The notes: generated by a model from the letters alone, not told the origin. Shown: positions 32,878-42,687, counted from the first letter of the stretch. The stretch: 64,000 nt of DNA from Yimella lutea (GCF_006715095.1 NZ_VFMO01000001.1:2852001-2916000), one strand, 5' to 3'. Program-made: numbers and translations.

Positions 32878-34018
32878 GCAGGCCGAACCCGCGCACCAAC
32901 GTTTCACCGAAGTCCTTGTAGAGCTCGATGAGCAGGCGTTCCTCGACCGGTTCGTCCGGCTCGAACGGCGTCGGATCGAGTTCCTTGAGGAGCAGGTCGC
33001 TGTGGGTGACGACGATGACCTGAGTGTGCCGGCTCGTGGCTCGGATCAACCGTCCCAGGGCTGGGATCAGCGAGGGATGCAGAGAGGTTTCGGGCTCGTT
33101 GAGCACCATGAGCGAAGGCCGATCGACGCTCGTGAGCGCGGCCGCCCAGAGCAGAAATCGCAAAGTGCCGTCGGACAGTTCGCCGGCCCGCATCGGACGC
33201 AGCATCCCGGGTTGCTGCAGCACCAACCGGAAGAGTCCGTCGTTGACCTCGACGTCGATGGTGCTGTCGTCGAAGGCGTCGGCGACGGCTCGAGGCAGGT
33301 CCTCGAATCCCGCCTCGAGCGTCGTTGCCACGGTTGCCGCGAGGTCGTGGCCGTCGCCGGCCAGCACCCGGGTGCGCGTGCCGACCTGCGGTGCTCGGGC
33401 CGGGGCGTCGGCGTCCGAGCGGAAGCCGTCGTAGAAGCGCCAGGTGCGCAGTTGGGCGCGCAGCGCGGCGAGCTCGAAATGCCGACGTGGATCGGCGAAC
33501 TCGGTCAGCATCGAGCGGTAGGTCGGCAGTTGACCGACCTCGGCCCACACCCGTCCGTCGCGCTGCTCGACCGTGTGCCAGCGGCGCCGGACGACCGTCG
33601 TCGCCGGACGCATGACCGGCCCGGAGAACACGGCCTCACGCTTGATCTCCGGGTCGCGATCGAAGAATGATCCTGACTGTTGCGGAATGCCGAGATCGAC
33701 GAGGTAACCGTAATCGTCTGTGGCGCAACCGAGTTGCAGACTGACTCGCTTGCCGTTGCGCATCAGACCCTCGACCGGTGCACCCCGGCGCGCGGCGGTG
33801 AGGGTGGCCGGGCCGGCCCACAGCGCCGACTGCAGACCCCCTTCCCGGGCAAGTGAGCCCACCACATCACCCGTGCCGCAGTCGGCCAGCAGACGCAGGG
33901 CGCGATACAGCGAACTCTTACCGGAGCCGTTACCGCCGGTCACGACGGTCAGCCGCGACAGCGGTAGGGCGATGTCACGCAGCGAGCGATAGCCGGCGAC
34001 CGCGACGGTGGAGATCAT
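32843..34018 (-). CDS. AAA-family ATPase (RecF/OLD-like, ABC-type ATPase fold)
   Basis: A 391-residue P-loop protein with Walker A GGNGSGKSS near residue 30, an ABC-like signature LSDGTLRFL and Walker B LMVLNEPETSLHP, followed by an H-loop (VVTHSDLLL). This is the single-chain AAA15/AAA21 ATPase type often described as DUF2813 or OLD-like, but no TOPRIM nuclease domain follows. Function unknown; such proteins are found both as housekeeping and as defence ATPases. There is no neighbouring partner gene. It converges on thiE with a 35-base overlap of coding ends. Confidence 0.7.
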   Translation of the reverse strand: MISTVAVAGYRSLRDIALPLSRLTVVTGGNGSGKSSLYRALRLLADCGTGDVVGSLAREGGLQSALWAGPATLTAARRGAPVEGLMRNGKRVSLQLGCATDDYGYLVDLGIPQQSGSFFDRDPEIKREAVFSGPVMRPATTVVRRRWHTVEQRDGRVWAEVGQLPTYRSMLTEFADPRRHFELAALRAQLRTWRFYDGFRSDADAPARAPQVGTRTRVLAGDGHDLAATVATTLEAGFEDLPRAVADAFDDSTIDVEVNDGLFRLVLQQPGMLRPMRAGELSDGTLRFLLWAAALTSVDRPSLMVLNEPETSLHPSLIPALGRLIRATSRHTQVIVVTHSDLLLKELDPTPFEPDEPVEERLLIELYKDFGETLVRGFGLLSTPAWEWGSR

Positions 34019-34131
34019 GTCGGCAGGCTATTGGCCGATACCGACATTCTGGCTCAGCCCCTGGGGCAGCCGCCCCAGAATCCCGGCGTGCCGTGCGCGG
34101 AACAACCTCCGAGCGGGCTCGATCACGCAGG

Positions 34132-35250
34132 ATGGACGACGTGAACCCGCACGAAGTCGAAACGCTCCCCGCGCTCGACAGGCTGCTCGAGCAACCTGTC
34201 GGACACTTCCACCACGCCCGCTTGCAAGGTCTCGACCTGACCACGCGCGAGTCAGATCTGCTGCGCCGCAACGACTTCGAAGGCGTCGTCGTACTCGGTG
34301 GGGTGATCGGTCCGAAACTGGAAGAGCATCTGCGCAGGCACGGCGCTGTCATCTTCCACGACGATCCGTCGCTGCCCGTCTCGTCCTTCCGGCCTGCGCT
34401 GTACGACTACACCGAGTTGTACGAGGGCCTGCTTGCCCGCGGTTACGAGAACACACCGGATGCTCGCGCCTACCACTGGAGCCGCGACGCCCGCTCCGCT
34501 CACGACGCGTACGCCACGCTGCAACGCGCCATGCACGACGACGGCATCACCGACGCGTTGCAGGAGTGGGTGCACGGACGTCACGTGGTCGGCGTGATGG
34601 GTGGGCACGCGCTGCGCCGTGGGACTCCTGAGTTCGAGGATGCCGCGCGACTCGGGGCCCGGCTCGCGGACGCCGGGGTCACGGTGGTGACCGGCGGCGG
34701 ACCCGGAGCCATGGAGGCCGCGAATCTCGGTGCGCTGCTCGGTGATTCGAAAGAACTGCAACAAGCGCTGATCGACCTCGCCGACGAACCGGACTTCGCA
34801 CAAAGTATCGACGGGTGGGCGTCGACAGCGTGGAAGGTGCGCGAGCGTCACGTGCCGACCGACACCCACCGCTCGCTCGGCGTCCCGACGTGGTTCTACG
34901 GGCACGAGCCGCCGAACCTGTTCGGCTCGGCGATCGCGAAGTACTTCAGCAACGCGTTGCGCGAGGACATCCTCCTTGCGATCTGCAACGCCGGCATCGT
35001 CGTGCTCGCGGGAGCAGCGGGCACCGTTCAGGAGATCTTCCAGGTGACGACGCGGCTCTACTACGGCACCGAGCCCGGCCCGCCCCTCGTCCTGGTCGGC
35101 CGCGAGCAGTGGACCCGGACCATCCCGGTCTGGCCCGCCCTGCAGGCACTGGGCGCGAAGTCGCCCCTGGGCGACTCACTCCACCTCGTCGACACCATCG
35201 ACGAAGCGCAGGCGATCCTGCTGGATCAGGCCAGGAGTCCCCGGACGTAG
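34132..35250 (+). CDS. LOG-family nucleotide-binding protein
   Basis: A 372-residue Rossmann-fold protein of the LOG (lysine decarboxylase-like) family, which includes cytokinin-activating phosphoribohydrolases and nucleotide 5'-monophosphate nucleosidases. The nucleotide-binding turn VVTGGGPGAMEAAN is clear. The usual PGGxGTxxE motif appears as AGAAGTVQEIF, so the first glycine-rich part is altered while GT and E are kept. Size and N-terminal extension resemble the larger members. Start ATG 34132 (GCAGG upstream) or GTG 34141. It overlaps the convergent DinB-like gene by 25 bases. Confidence 0.75.
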   Translation: MDDVNPHEVETLPALDRLLEQPVGHFHHARLQGLDLTTRESDLLRRNDFEGVVVLGGVIGPKLEEHLRRHGAVIFHDDPSLPVSSFRPALYDYTELYEGLLARGYENTPDARAYHWSRDARSAHDAYATLQRAMHDDGITDALQEWVHGRHVVGVMGGHALRRGTPEFEDAARLGARLADAGVTVVTGGGPGAMEAANLGALLGDSKELQQALIDLADEPDFAQSIDGWASTAWKVRERHVPTDTHRSLGVPTWFYGHEPPNLFGSAIAKYFSNALREDILLAICNAGIVVLAGAAGTVQEIFQVTTRLYYGTEPGPPLVLVGREQWTRTIPVWPALQALGAKSPLGDSLHLVDTIDEAQAILLDQARSPRT

Positions 35251-35729
35251 GCGGCCTGGCCCGCGTGCTGAGCAGCATCGTCGACGATGCTGACCAGGCG
35301 GGACGCACGGGTCACCGGCGGGTCCCAGTCTTCGTCGACGACGTCGTCCCAGCTCGACTCGTCCAGGTCACGCAGGTAAGCGCACGTCGTCTCGACGGCC
35401 GCATCCAGGTAGCCGGTCAGCAGTGCCGGGTCGTCGACCCGCACCTTCGCGGCGTCGGCCGCAGTGTGCCCGTACCCCATCGACTCGTCCGGCAGATCGA
35501 GACCGAACCGCTGCGCCCAACCGTCGCGGGTCCACACCTGTTCGGCGCCGGCGAGGTCGGCGATCTGAACATCCTGCTGACGGGCCAGGTGCCAGACCAG
35601 CCAGGTGATCGAGTTCGCTTCGTCCGTGGGACGACGGTTGAGCGACGCGGCGTCGAGTTCATCCACGAGACCGTGCGCGACCTCCTGGCTGCGTCCGATG
35701 CCGTCGATGAGCAGATCCTGGGGCAACAT
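35226..35729 (-). CDS. DinB-like / mycothiol-transferase-type protein (DUF664)
   Basis: A 167-residue four-helix DinB-fold protein. Putative metal ligands are the histidine in ITWLVWHLARQQD and the one near the end in VDDAAQHAGQAAYVRGLL. Actinobacterial members of this fold include mycothiol-dependent transferases and maleylpyruvate isomerases; the substrate here is unknown. I start at MLPQDLL (35729), since the upstream codons in the frame are only a translated tandem repeat. Confidence 0.75.
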   Translation of the reverse strand: MLPQDLLIDGIGRSQEVAHGLVDELDAASLNRRPTDEANSITWLVWHLARQQDVQIADLAGAEQVWTRDGWAQRFGLDLPDESMGYGHTAADAAKVRVDDPALLTGYLDAAVETTCAYLRDLDESSWDDVVDEDWDPPVTRASRLVSIVDDAAQHAGQAAYVRGLLA

Positions 35730-35750
35730 GACGCCCACGCTAGCGGCATC

Positions 35751-35803
35751 CGTGCCCGTCCGTGCCCGTCCGTGCCCGTCCGTGCCCGTCCGTGCCCGTC
35801 CGT
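35751..35803. repeat. Tandem repeat, five copies of a 10-bp unit
   Basis: CGTGCCCGTC is repeated five times without error (35751-35800), followed by the first three bases of a sixth copy. It fills the short space between the DinB-like gene start (35729) and the rlmN stop (35809), so it sits in the 5' region of the former. Confidence 0.97.
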
Positions 35804-35808
35804 ACGGC

Positions 35809-36975
35809 TCAGGCGGTCGAGGCCGCCAGCTGTCCGCAGGCTCCGTCGATGTCGGAGCCGCGGGTGTCGCGCACCGTGGTCGGGATACCGTGCGCACGCA
35901 GTCGCTCGACGAACTGCTGCTCGACCCCCTTGCGGGATGCCGTCCACTTCGAACCGGGCGTGGGGTTGAGCGGGATGGGGTTGACGTGCACCCAACCCTT
36001 GCCGCGGGCGTTCAGCTTTTCTCCCAGCAGGTCGGCCCGCCAGGCGTGATCATTGATGTCCTTGATCAGCGCGTACTCGATCGAGACCCGCCGACCGGTG
36101 GTCTGGTAGTAGCGGTACGCGGCGTCGAGCGCCTCGTCCACCGACCAGCGCGTGTTGATCGGGACGAGTTCGTTGCGCAGTTCGTCGTCAGGGGCATGCA
36201 GACTCAGCGCCAGGGTGACCGGGATGCCTTCGGCCGCCAGTTTGTCGATGGCGGGCACCAGGCCGACCGTCGACATCGTCAGGCCGCGCGCACTCATGCC
36301 GAGACCGGACGGCGGCGCCTCGGTGAGGCGGCGGATCGCGTTCACCGCCTGCCGGTAGTTGGCCAGCGCCTCCCCCATACCCATGAAGACGACGTTGGAA
36401 ACGCGCAACGGGGCTTCGCGGTCCTCGCTGTTGCCGCCGGCAAGCTGTCCGCTGCGCAGGTAGCGCGCACCGGCGACGACCTGCTCCACGATCTCGGCGG
36501 TGGTGAGGTTGCGGGTGAGCCCCTCCTGGCCGGTGGCGCAGAACGGGCAGTTCATGCCACAGCCGGCCTGGCTGGAGATGCACATCGTGACGCGACCCGG
36601 GTAACGCATGATGACCGACTCGACGAGTGCTCCGTCGAAGAGCCGGAAGACCTGCTTGATCGTGCGGCCGTTGTCCGCTTCGAGCGAACGCACCGGCGTG
36701 AGCAGCTGCGGGAGCATCGCCGACACGAGCTCGTCGCGCCCGCCCTTGGGCAGGTCGGTCATCTGCTCCGGGTCGGTGACCAGGTGCTCGAAGTAGTGCG
36801 TCGAGAGCTGCTTGGCACGAAAACCCTTGTGCCCCAATGCTTCGACCGCTTGTTTGCGGCCGGCCTCGTCGAGATCGGCCAGGTGCACCGGCGGCTTGCC
36901 GCGCCGGGGCGCGGTAAAGGTGAGTTGCCCCGGTACCGGCTTGCGGGTCGAGGGGGTGGGCAGATCAGTTGACAT
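35809..36975 (-). CDS. rlmN: Dual-specificity 23S rRNA/tRNA adenine-C2 methyltransferase RlmN
   Basis: Radical-SAM methyltransferase that makes m2A2503 in 23S rRNA and m2A37 in tRNAs. The 388-residue protein has the CxxxCxxC cluster motif at C139, C143 and C146 ([12 protein letters not shown]), plus [13 protein letters not shown] and the [10 protein letters not shown] strand. ATG 36975 lies four bases after the cdsA stop codon, so it is probably cotranscribed with cdsA. Confidence 0.94.
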   Translation of the reverse strand: MSTDLPTPSTRKPVPGQLTFTAPRRGKPPVHLADLDEAGRKQAVEALGHKGFRAKQLSTHYFEHLVTDPEQMTDLPKGGRDELVSAMLPQLLTPVRSLEADNGRTIKQVFRLFDGALVESVIMRYPGRVTMCISSQAGCGMNCPFCATGQEGLTRNLTTAEIVEQVVAGARYLRSGQLAGGNSEDREAPLRVSNVVFMGMGEALANYRQAVNAIRRLTEAPPSGLGMSARGLTMSTVGLVPAIDKLAAEGIPVTLALSLHAPDDELRNELVPINTRWSVDEALDAAYRYYQTTGRRVSIEYALIKDINDHAWRADLLGEKLNARGKGWVHVNPIPLNPTPGSKWTASRKGVEQQFVERLRAHGIPTTVRDTRGSDIDGACGQLAASTA

Positions 36976-36978
36976 GTT

Positions 36979-37902
36979 TCAGTTCACCGCTACGAAGGGA
37001 GTGAGGATGGCCCAGGTGACGGGTGCTGCGATCACCAGGGAGTCGAGACGGTCCATCAGACCGCCGTGACCGGGGATGAGATTGCTCATGTCCTTGATGC
37101 CGAGGTCTCGCTTGATCATCGACTCGCACAGGTCGCCTATGGTGGCGGCGACCACCAGGCAACAACCCATCAGCGCGCCGATCCACCAACGTCCATCGAG
37201 CAGGAAGTGGACGGCGAGCGAACCGGCCAGGACGCAGGACGCGAACGATCCTGCGAACCCTTCCCAGGACTTCTTGGGAGACACCGTCGGTGCCATCGGG
37301 TGCTTGCCGAACACCACCCCGACCGCGTACCCACCGATGTCGGAGCAGACAGTGGTCAGGATGAACACGACAATGCGTTGCGGTCCGTCGGCCGGGTGGA
37401 CGAGCAGGATCGCGAACGAGATGAGAGTCGGTACGTACAAGGTGGTGAAGATGCCGCCCGCGACATCGGCGGCGCTGTCACGCACCCGCCCGATCGAGCG
37501 CCAGACCAGAATCCCGACGAAGGTCAGCGCCACTGCGGCTGCGAGAGCCTGCGGACCGAACGCGTACGCGACCGGCGGGATGATCGCCGCGCCGGCAAGC
37601 GTCGGGACCGCTGGCGGGTGGATGTTGCCGTGCGCCATTGCGCGCAGCAGTTCCCTGGTGCCGACGACCGCCGCGGCGGTCGCCAGAACGACGAAGGCTT
37701 CCTTTCGAACGAACAACGACACCAGGACGAGCGCCGCCAGGCCGAGCCCCACACCGATCGCGGCGTAGAGATTGCGTCCGGCCTTCGGGGTCGGGTTGTG
37801 AGCCACCGTGGCGCCCCGGCCGGCACGCGCCGAGCGACGGGTGACCGACGTCGCCGCAGCCTGGTCGGGCTGCGGCAGACGCTGCGGTGCGGTGTCGTTC
37901 AT
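36979..37902 (-). CDS. cdsA: Phosphatidate cytidylyltransferase
   Basis: Integral membrane enzyme making CDP-diacylglycerol from phosphatidate and CTP. About eight hydrophobic segments. The family signature near the C-terminus is clear: KKSWEGFAGS, then GDLCESMIKRDLGIKD and NLIPGHGGLMDRLDS. 307 residues. Located between frr and rlmN in the usual actinobacterial order. Confidence 0.94.
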   Translation of the reverse strand: MNDTAPQRLPQPDQAAATSVTRRSARAGRGATVAHNPTPKAGRNLYAAIGVGLGLAALVLVSLFVRKEAFVVLATAAAVVGTRELLRAMAHGNIHPPAVPTLAGAAIIPPVAYAFGPQALAAAVALTFVGILVWRSIGRVRDSAADVAGGIFTTLYVPTLISFAILLVHPADGPQRIVVFILTTVCSDIGGYAVGVVFGKHPMAPTVSPKKSWEGFAGSFASCVLAGSLAVHFLLDGRWWIGALMGCCLVVAATIGDLCESMIKRDLGIKDMSNLIPGHGGLMDRLDSLVIAAPVTWAILTPFVAVN

Positions 37903-37921
37903 GAGCGGACGCGGAGGTCGA

Positions 37922-38488
37922 TCAGACCTCCAGCAGTTCGGCTTCCTTGCGCTTCAGCAGATCGTCGATGACGTCGACGTGCTTCTTGGTCAGTGCTTCG
38001 AGGTCCTTCTCGCCGCGGCTGCCCTCGTCCTCACCGATGTCGCCGTCCTTGACCAGACGATCCATCTCTTCCTTGGCCTTGCGGCGGACGCTGCGCACCG
38101 AGACGCGGGCGTGCTCGGCCTTGTCGCGCGCGATCTTGATGTAATCGCGGCGGCGTTCCTCGGTCAGCTGCGGCAGGACGATGCGGATGACGTTTCCGTC
38201 ATTGCTGGGGTTGACGCCGAGGTCGGACTCGCGCAGCGCCTTCTCGATCGCGGCCATCGAGCCCTTGTCGAAGGGCTGGACGAGGATGGTGCGTGCCTCG
38301 GGTGTCTGGAACGACGCCAGCTGCTGCAGCGGGGTCGGCGCACCGTAGTAGTCGACGGTGAGCTTGTTGAACATCGCGGCGTTCGCCCGGCCGGTGCGGA
38401 TGGCGGAAAAGTCCTCCTTGGCCACCTCGACGGCCTTGTCCATCTTCTCCTCGGCCTCGAACAGGCTCTCTTCGATACTGCCGTCCAT
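37922..38488 (-). CDS. frr: Ribosome recycling factor
   Basis: Splits post-termination ribosomes together with EF-G. 188 residues with standard RRF features: [21 protein letters not shown] at the N-terminus, [23 protein letters not shown], and the long C-terminal helix with [12 protein letters not shown] 38488 has AAGGAG 8 bases upstream. It follows pyrH and precedes cdsA. Confidence 0.96.
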   Translation of the reverse strand: MDGSIEESLFEAEEKMDKAVEVAKEDFSAIRTGRANAAMFNKLTVDYYGAPTPLQQLASFQTPEARTILVQPFDKGSMAAIEKALRESDLGVNPSNDGNVIRIVLPQLTEERRRDYIKIARDKAEHARVSVRSVRRKAKEEMDRLVKDGDIGEDEGSRGEKDLEALTKKHVDVIDDLLKRKEAELLEV

Positions 38489-38545
38489 CGCGCGCGTGCT
38501 CCTTCGTACGGAAAGTCGTTCTGACAATGCTCAGATGTGGTCCGG

Positions 38546-39277
38546 TCAGGCCGGAACCACCAACGTCCCGATCCTCTCACCTTGCAGGGCTCGGGTGATG
38601 TTGCCCTCGCCCTCCATCCCGAAGACGACCATCGGCAACTTGTTCTCGGCACCGAGCGCGAACGCGGTCTGGTCGATGACCCGCAACTCGCGCTCCATCG
38701 CCTCCTGGTAGGTGACCTCGTCGATGAGGGTGGCGCTCGGGTCCTTCTTCGGGTCGGCGGTCATGACGCCCTCGACGCCGTTCTTGGCGATCAGGACGGC
38801 GTCGCAGCGGCTCTCCAGGGCGCGCTGGACCGCGACCGTGTCGGTCGAGAAGAACGGCATGCCCATTCCGGCGCCGAAGATGACCAAGCGGCCCTTCTCC
38901 ATGTGGCGGATCGCGCGACGCGGGATGTACGACTCGGCGACCTGACCCATGGTGATGGCGGTCTGGACGCGAGTCTCGATGCCTTCCTTCTCCAGGAAGT
39001 CCTGCAGGGCAAGGCAATTCATCACGATGCCGAGCATGCCCATGTAGTCGGCACGTACCCGGTCCATGCCGCGCTGCTGCAGTTCGGCGCCACGGAAGAA
39101 GTTGCCTCCTCCGATGACGACGGCGATCTGGACGCCGGCGCGGTTGGCCTGCGCCATCTGAGCGGCAATGCCCTTGACGACGTCCGGGTCGAGGCCGATG
39201 CTCCCGCCTCCGAATACTTCACCGGAGAGCTTCAACAGCACTCGGTTGTAGGTCCGGCTGATGGCGGGTTCGGTCAT
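38546..39277 (-). CDS. pyrH: UMP kinase
   Basis: Amino-acid-kinase-fold enzyme that converts UMP to UDP. 243 residues: [39 protein letters not shown], and the ATP-site segment [23 protein letters not shown] 39277 is preceded by GGAGG. First gene of the pyrH-frr-cdsA-rlmN run. Confidence 0.96.
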   Translation of the reverse strand: MTEPAISRTYNRVLLKLSGEVFGGGSIGLDPDVVKGIAAQMAQANRAGVQIAVVIGGGNFFRGAELQQRGMDRVRADYMGMLGIVMNCLALQDFLEKEGIETRVQTAITMGQVAESYIPRRAIRHMEKGRLVIFGAGMGMPFFSTDTVAVQRALESRCDAVLIAKNGVEGVMTADPKKDPSATLIDEVTYQEAMERELRVIDQTAFALGAENKLPMVVFGMEGEGNITRALQGERIGTLVVPA

Positions 39278-39534
39278 GCGTGCCTCCGAGTTCGTGACTG
39301 GGCGTCGGTGAGTTCCCCCGGAGGAGATCCTGCGACCGTCCCTGACGATGCGGTCGACAAATACTTCCACATTCGCAACGCTGCTCCGTCCACGGTTGCC
39401 TTCCGCGCGGACGGCTGGCACTCTGTACCAGCCGTCCCTTAGTCACAAGAGCCACTTTGGTCAACGACTGTCACGGCGTGTCGCACGATTCACATCCAGG
39501 ATCCCGTCCCCCGAAGCCACCGGAGCCCCCGCCG

Positions 39535-40563
39535 ATGACTGTCCTCTTCCGTCGCCGCGCCAGCTTGTCAACATTCCTGGCCGCCGCCCTCCTGCTCCCC
39601 TTCGCCGCATCCGCAGCTGCCACGGACGACAAGGTCGGCGCCTACTCGCCGACGACCGGCCTGCGGAGCCCCGGAATCTCCAAGGCCGCCTGCAGCACCT
39701 ACCCGTCGGGTCGTGACATCAACGTGACTCGCAAGATGTACGAGATCGGGCAGAACCGGAAGATCTCCGCGAAGGTGATGCTCGCGATGTTCGAGGCGGG
39801 CTGGGTCGAGTCCTGGCTCAACAACCTCAACTGCGGTGACCGCGATTCCATCGGCATCTTCCAGATGCGTCCGAGCATGGGGTGGGGCACCTACGAGCAA
39901 CTGCGCGACGTGACGTACCAGGTGAACAAGTTCATCAATGTCGCACTCCCCCTCGAGAGCCGGTACTCCACCGCGGGTCAACTGGCGCAAGCCGTCGAAC
40001 GTTCCGGGTACCCCTACCGGTACGACCAGGCGCAGGCCACCGCGCAGAAGTACATCAACGAGGCAGCACGCCCGTACGGCACCATCCTGACGTTGTGGAC
40101 CAAGCTCGGTGGGGTCAATGGATCCCTCGGCGGTCCCCTGGCCGCAGAGACCGATTACGCATCCGGTGTGCGGTACGTGCCGTTCTCCAACGGGATCGCC
40201 GTGAAGTACAGCCGCGGCACGTTCGCCGTCTGGGGTGACAACTACCGCTACTGGGCTGCCGGGGGCGGCTTGGCAACCTACGGCCTGCCCACAATGTTGC
40301 CGAAGCGGGCCGCGGTGTCCCCCACCGGAACCAATGGCTTGACTCAGGGCTTCCAGCGAGGATGGATCTACTGGTCGTCCAAGACCAGGTCCCACGCCGT
40401 GATGCCGGCGATGCAGTCGACGTTCGTGAAGTACGGGGCCGAGGCCGCCGTCGGGTTCCCCGTCGGTGCGACAGTGACGAACTCCACGGGCACAACCCAG
40501 ACCTTCGAGAAGGCCATCCTGAAGATCAGCCCGACCCGCGTCACCACCAAGGTCGCCCGCTGA
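39535..40563 (+). CDS. Secreted lysozyme-like protein with LGFP repeats
   Basis: A 342-residue exported protein. Residues 1-28 form a signal peptide (RRR, hydrophobic core, AASAA cleavage region). Residues about 60-180 resemble a lysozyme/lytic-transglycosylase-like domain: MFEAGWVESWLNNLNCGDRD followed by IGIFQMRPSMGWGT, with E92 as the likely catalytic acid. Residues about 190-320 hold LGFP-type repeats (GGPLAAET, YGLPTML, VGFPVGAT), which bind the cell wall in corynebacterial proteins. Cell-wall turnover is inferred. It is divergent from pyrH and converges on the aminotransferase gene. Confidence 0.75.
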   Translation: MTVLFRRRASLSTFLAAALLLPFAASAAATDDKVGAYSPTTGLRSPGISKAACSTYPSGRDINVTRKMYEIGQNRKISAKVMLAMFEAGWVESWLNNLNCGDRDSIGIFQMRPSMGWGTYEQLRDVTYQVNKFINVALPLESRYSTAGQLAQAVERSGYPYRYDQAQATAQKYINEAARPYGTILTLWTKLGGVNGSLGGPLAAETDYASGVRYVPFSNGIAVKYSRGTFAVWGDNYRYWAAGGGLATYGLPTMLPKRAAVSPTGTNGLTQGFQRGWIYWSSKTRSHAVMPAMQSTFVKYGAEAAVGFPVGATVTNSTGTTQTFEKAILKISPTRVTTKVAR

Positions 40564-40607
40564 CCTCGGCCACGGTTCCGCACGAACAGCGGTGGCGGGT
40601 CCGACCG

Positions 40608-40637
40608 CGGACGGCGTCAGTAGCCGCTGACCGTCCG
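40608..40637. terminator. Candidate bidirectional hairpin between convergent genes
   Basis: CGGACG pairs with CGTCCG and, after a 2-base bulge, GTCAG pairs with CTGAC around a 6-base loop. It lies at the 3' end of the aminotransferase gene and 45 bases after the LGFP gene. There is no T-run, so this is a weak call. Confidence 0.35.
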
Positions 40638-41777
40638 TAACGCCGCGATCAGAGCTGCCGCGCACCGGTCGTAATCGAGCTCGTCCACGTGCAACCCGCC
40701 GCCGAGGCGGATGTAGCCGCGGCCGGCGAAGTACACCGGCGGGCACTCCACACCCGAATCGCTCATCGCTCGGTACACCGCGGCGGCGTCCTCGGCGTCG
40801 CCGATCAAGCCGTCCGGCAACGGCACCAGCCGCATCGTGGGTGCGGTCCGTGCCGGCCACCCGTGGTCGTAGGCGGGCATGTCACCCGGGAATGCCATCG
40901 CAAGTTGCCGATGAACGATCTCCGAACCTGTTCGGAGCAGATCGGTGGACCGTGCGGCGATCTCGAACCCGCCGTGTTCCCGCCAGAACGCCAACCCGTC
41001 GAGGATCGCGAGCATCGGCGTGAAGTCGACCGTGCCCGGGAAGTCGTGCGACGCGGGAAATCCGCGTGCGCTGGTCCATGAGGTGACCGCGGAACGGATG
41101 GCGTCGCGATACTCGGGGGCCACCCACAGCGCACCGGTACCCCGCGGCGTGTAGCACCACTTATGCAGGTTCGTCGCCCAGAACGCTGCTCCCAGGCCGG
41201 CCACGTCGACGTCGAGCGTGCCCGACGCGTGGGCGGCATCGACGTACACCGGAACGGGCGCGACGGCGTCCACCACGGCCTTCACCGGGAGCATCAGGGC
41301 CGTGGGTGAGGTGATCTGGTCGATGACCACCAGCTTGGTGCGTTCGGTGACCTGAGCCCGGAAGGCCTCGACGATCTCGTCGTCCGTCGCATCGATGGCG
41401 AAGCCGGCGATCCGCTCGTGGGCGCCGCGCACCGCAGCAGCGGTCGCCACCGTCGGGTACCCGTGGTCGGAGACGACGACCTCGTCCCCTTCCCCCAGGC
41501 CGATCGCATCGAGGATCACCCCGACGCCCTCGGACACGTTGCGCACCAGCGCGGTCGAGCCGTCACCGACACCGAGAAAACGTTCCACCTCTGCGCGCAC
41601 CCGCGCGAGTTCGTCGTGGCACTCCTGCCGGAAGAACCGCACCGGGTTCGCCTCGACCCGGTCGCTCCATCGTCGCTGCGCTTCCCGCACCGAGCGGGGA
41701 ACCATCCCGAACGCCCCCGAATTCATGTGCAGCACAGTCGGATCGGCGTCGAACATGTCCATCACGTCATCGCGCAT
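40617..41777 (-). CDS. Class V PLP-dependent aminotransferase (isopenicillin-N epimerase-like)
   Basis: A 386-residue fold-type I PLP enzyme. The PLP-binding lysine is in WATNLHKWCYTPRGTGALWV, the cofactor aspartate is in VYVDAAHASG, and LVRNVSEGVGVIL matches the phosphate-binding region. The family contains cysteine desulfurase-like and epimerase-like enzymes; substrate unknown. Start uncertain among ATG 41777, 41786 and 41801. I use 41777 because 41801 touches the tsf terminator hairpin. Confidence 0.75.
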   Translation of the reverse strand: MRDDVMDMFDADPTVLHMNSGAFGMVPRSVREAQRRWSDRVEANPVRFFRQECHDELARVRAEVERFLGVGDGSTALVRNVSEGVGVILDAIGLGEGDEVVVSDHGYPTVATAAAVRGAHERIAGFAIDATDDEIVEAFRAQVTERTKLVVIDQITSPTALMLPVKAVVDAVAPVPVYVDAAHASGTLDVDVAGLGAAFWATNLHKWCYTPRGTGALWVAPEYRDAIRSAVTSWTSARGFPASHDFPGTVDFTPMLAILDGLAFWREHGGFEIAARSTDLLRTGSEIVHRQLAMAFPGDMPAYDHGWPARTAPTMRLVPLPDGLIGDAEDAAAVYRAMSDSGVECPPVYFAGRGYIRLGGGLHVDELDYDRCAAALIAALRTVSGY

Positions 41778-41803
41778 GCGGATCATTCTGCTGCATTGCA
41801 TGA

Positions 41804-41843
41804 CGAAGGGGCCGGACACCACATGCGGTGCCCGGCCCCTTCG
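41804..41843 (-). terminator. Strong hairpin after tsf
   Basis: A perfect 12-bp stem (CGAAGGGGCCGG and CCGGCCCCTTCG) with a 16-base loop that itself contains CACC/GGTG. It begins 17 bases after the tsf stop and is followed by no T-run, which is common in high-GC actinobacteria. It most likely ends the rpsB-tsf transcript. Confidence 0.75.
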
Positions 41844-41859
41844 GGGTGAAGCTGTGCGA

Positions 41860-42687
41860 TCAGACGCCGACCTTGAAGCGAGCGAAACCGGTGATCTGCA
41901 GACCGGCCTCCTCCGCGACCTTTCCGACGGTCTTCTTCGCGTCCTTGGCGAACGCCTGCTCCAGCAGGACGTTCTCTTTGAAGAAGCCGTTGACGCGACC
42001 CTCGATGATCTTCGGCAGCGCGGCTTCCGGCTTGCCCTCTTCGCGGGCGGTCGCCTCGGCGACACGACGCTCGTTGGCGACGGTGTCGGCGTCGACGTCC
42101 TCACGGGACAGGACGGTCGGGCTGAACGCTGCGATGTGCATCGCGATGTCGCGAGCGGTCTGTGCGTCGTCACCCTTGACCGCCAGGACGACACCGATCT
42201 GCGCGGGCAGGTCGGGGCTCGTCTTGTGCAGGTAGGAGACGACGGTGTCGCCCTCCACGCTCGCGACGCGCTTGATCTCGATCTTCTCGCCGATGGTGGC
42301 GTTCGCCTCGTCGAGGATCGACTGCACGGTCTGACCGTCCAGTTCGCTGCTGAGCAGCTCCTCGGCGTTCTTGGCGTTGACGGCGACAGCCTGCTTCAGC
42401 ACGCGGTCGGCGAGGGCACCGAACTTCTCGCCCTTGGCGACGAAGTCGGTCTCGCACAGCACCTCGACGAGGTTGCCGACCGATCCTTCGGCGGAGGCGG
42501 CGACGAGGCCGTTCTCCGTCGTGCGGCCCTCACGCTTGGTGACACCCTTCAGGCCCTTGACCCGAAGGATCTCGGTGGCCTTGGCCTGGTCGCCGTCGGC
42601 CTCGTCGAGTGCCTTCTTGACGTCGAGCATGCCGGCGCCGGTCGACTCACGCAGCGCCTTGATGTCGGCCGCGGTGTAGTTCGCCAT
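41860..42687 (-). CDS. tsf: Translation elongation factor Ts
   Basis: Nucleotide exchange factor for EF-Tu. 275 residues, with the N-terminal UBA-like helix bundle (MANYTAADIKALRESTGAGMLDVKKAL), the TDFVAKGE segment and a C-terminal LLEQAFAKD motif. ATG 42687 has GAAGGAG upstream. Cotranscribed with rpsB 45 bases upstream. Confidence 0.97.
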   Translation of the reverse strand: MANYTAADIKALRESTGAGMLDVKKALDEADGDQAKATEILRVKGLKGVTKREGRTTENGLVAASAEGSVGNLVEVLCETDFVAKGEKFGALADRVLKQAVAVNAKNAEELLSSELDGQTVQSILDEANATIGEKIEIKRVASVEGDTVVSYLHKTSPDLPAQIGVVLAVKGDDAQTARDIAMHIAAFSPTVLSREDVDADTVANERRVAEATAREEGKPEAALPKIIEGRVNGFFKENVLLEQAFAKDAKKTVGKVAEEAGLQITGFARFKVGV

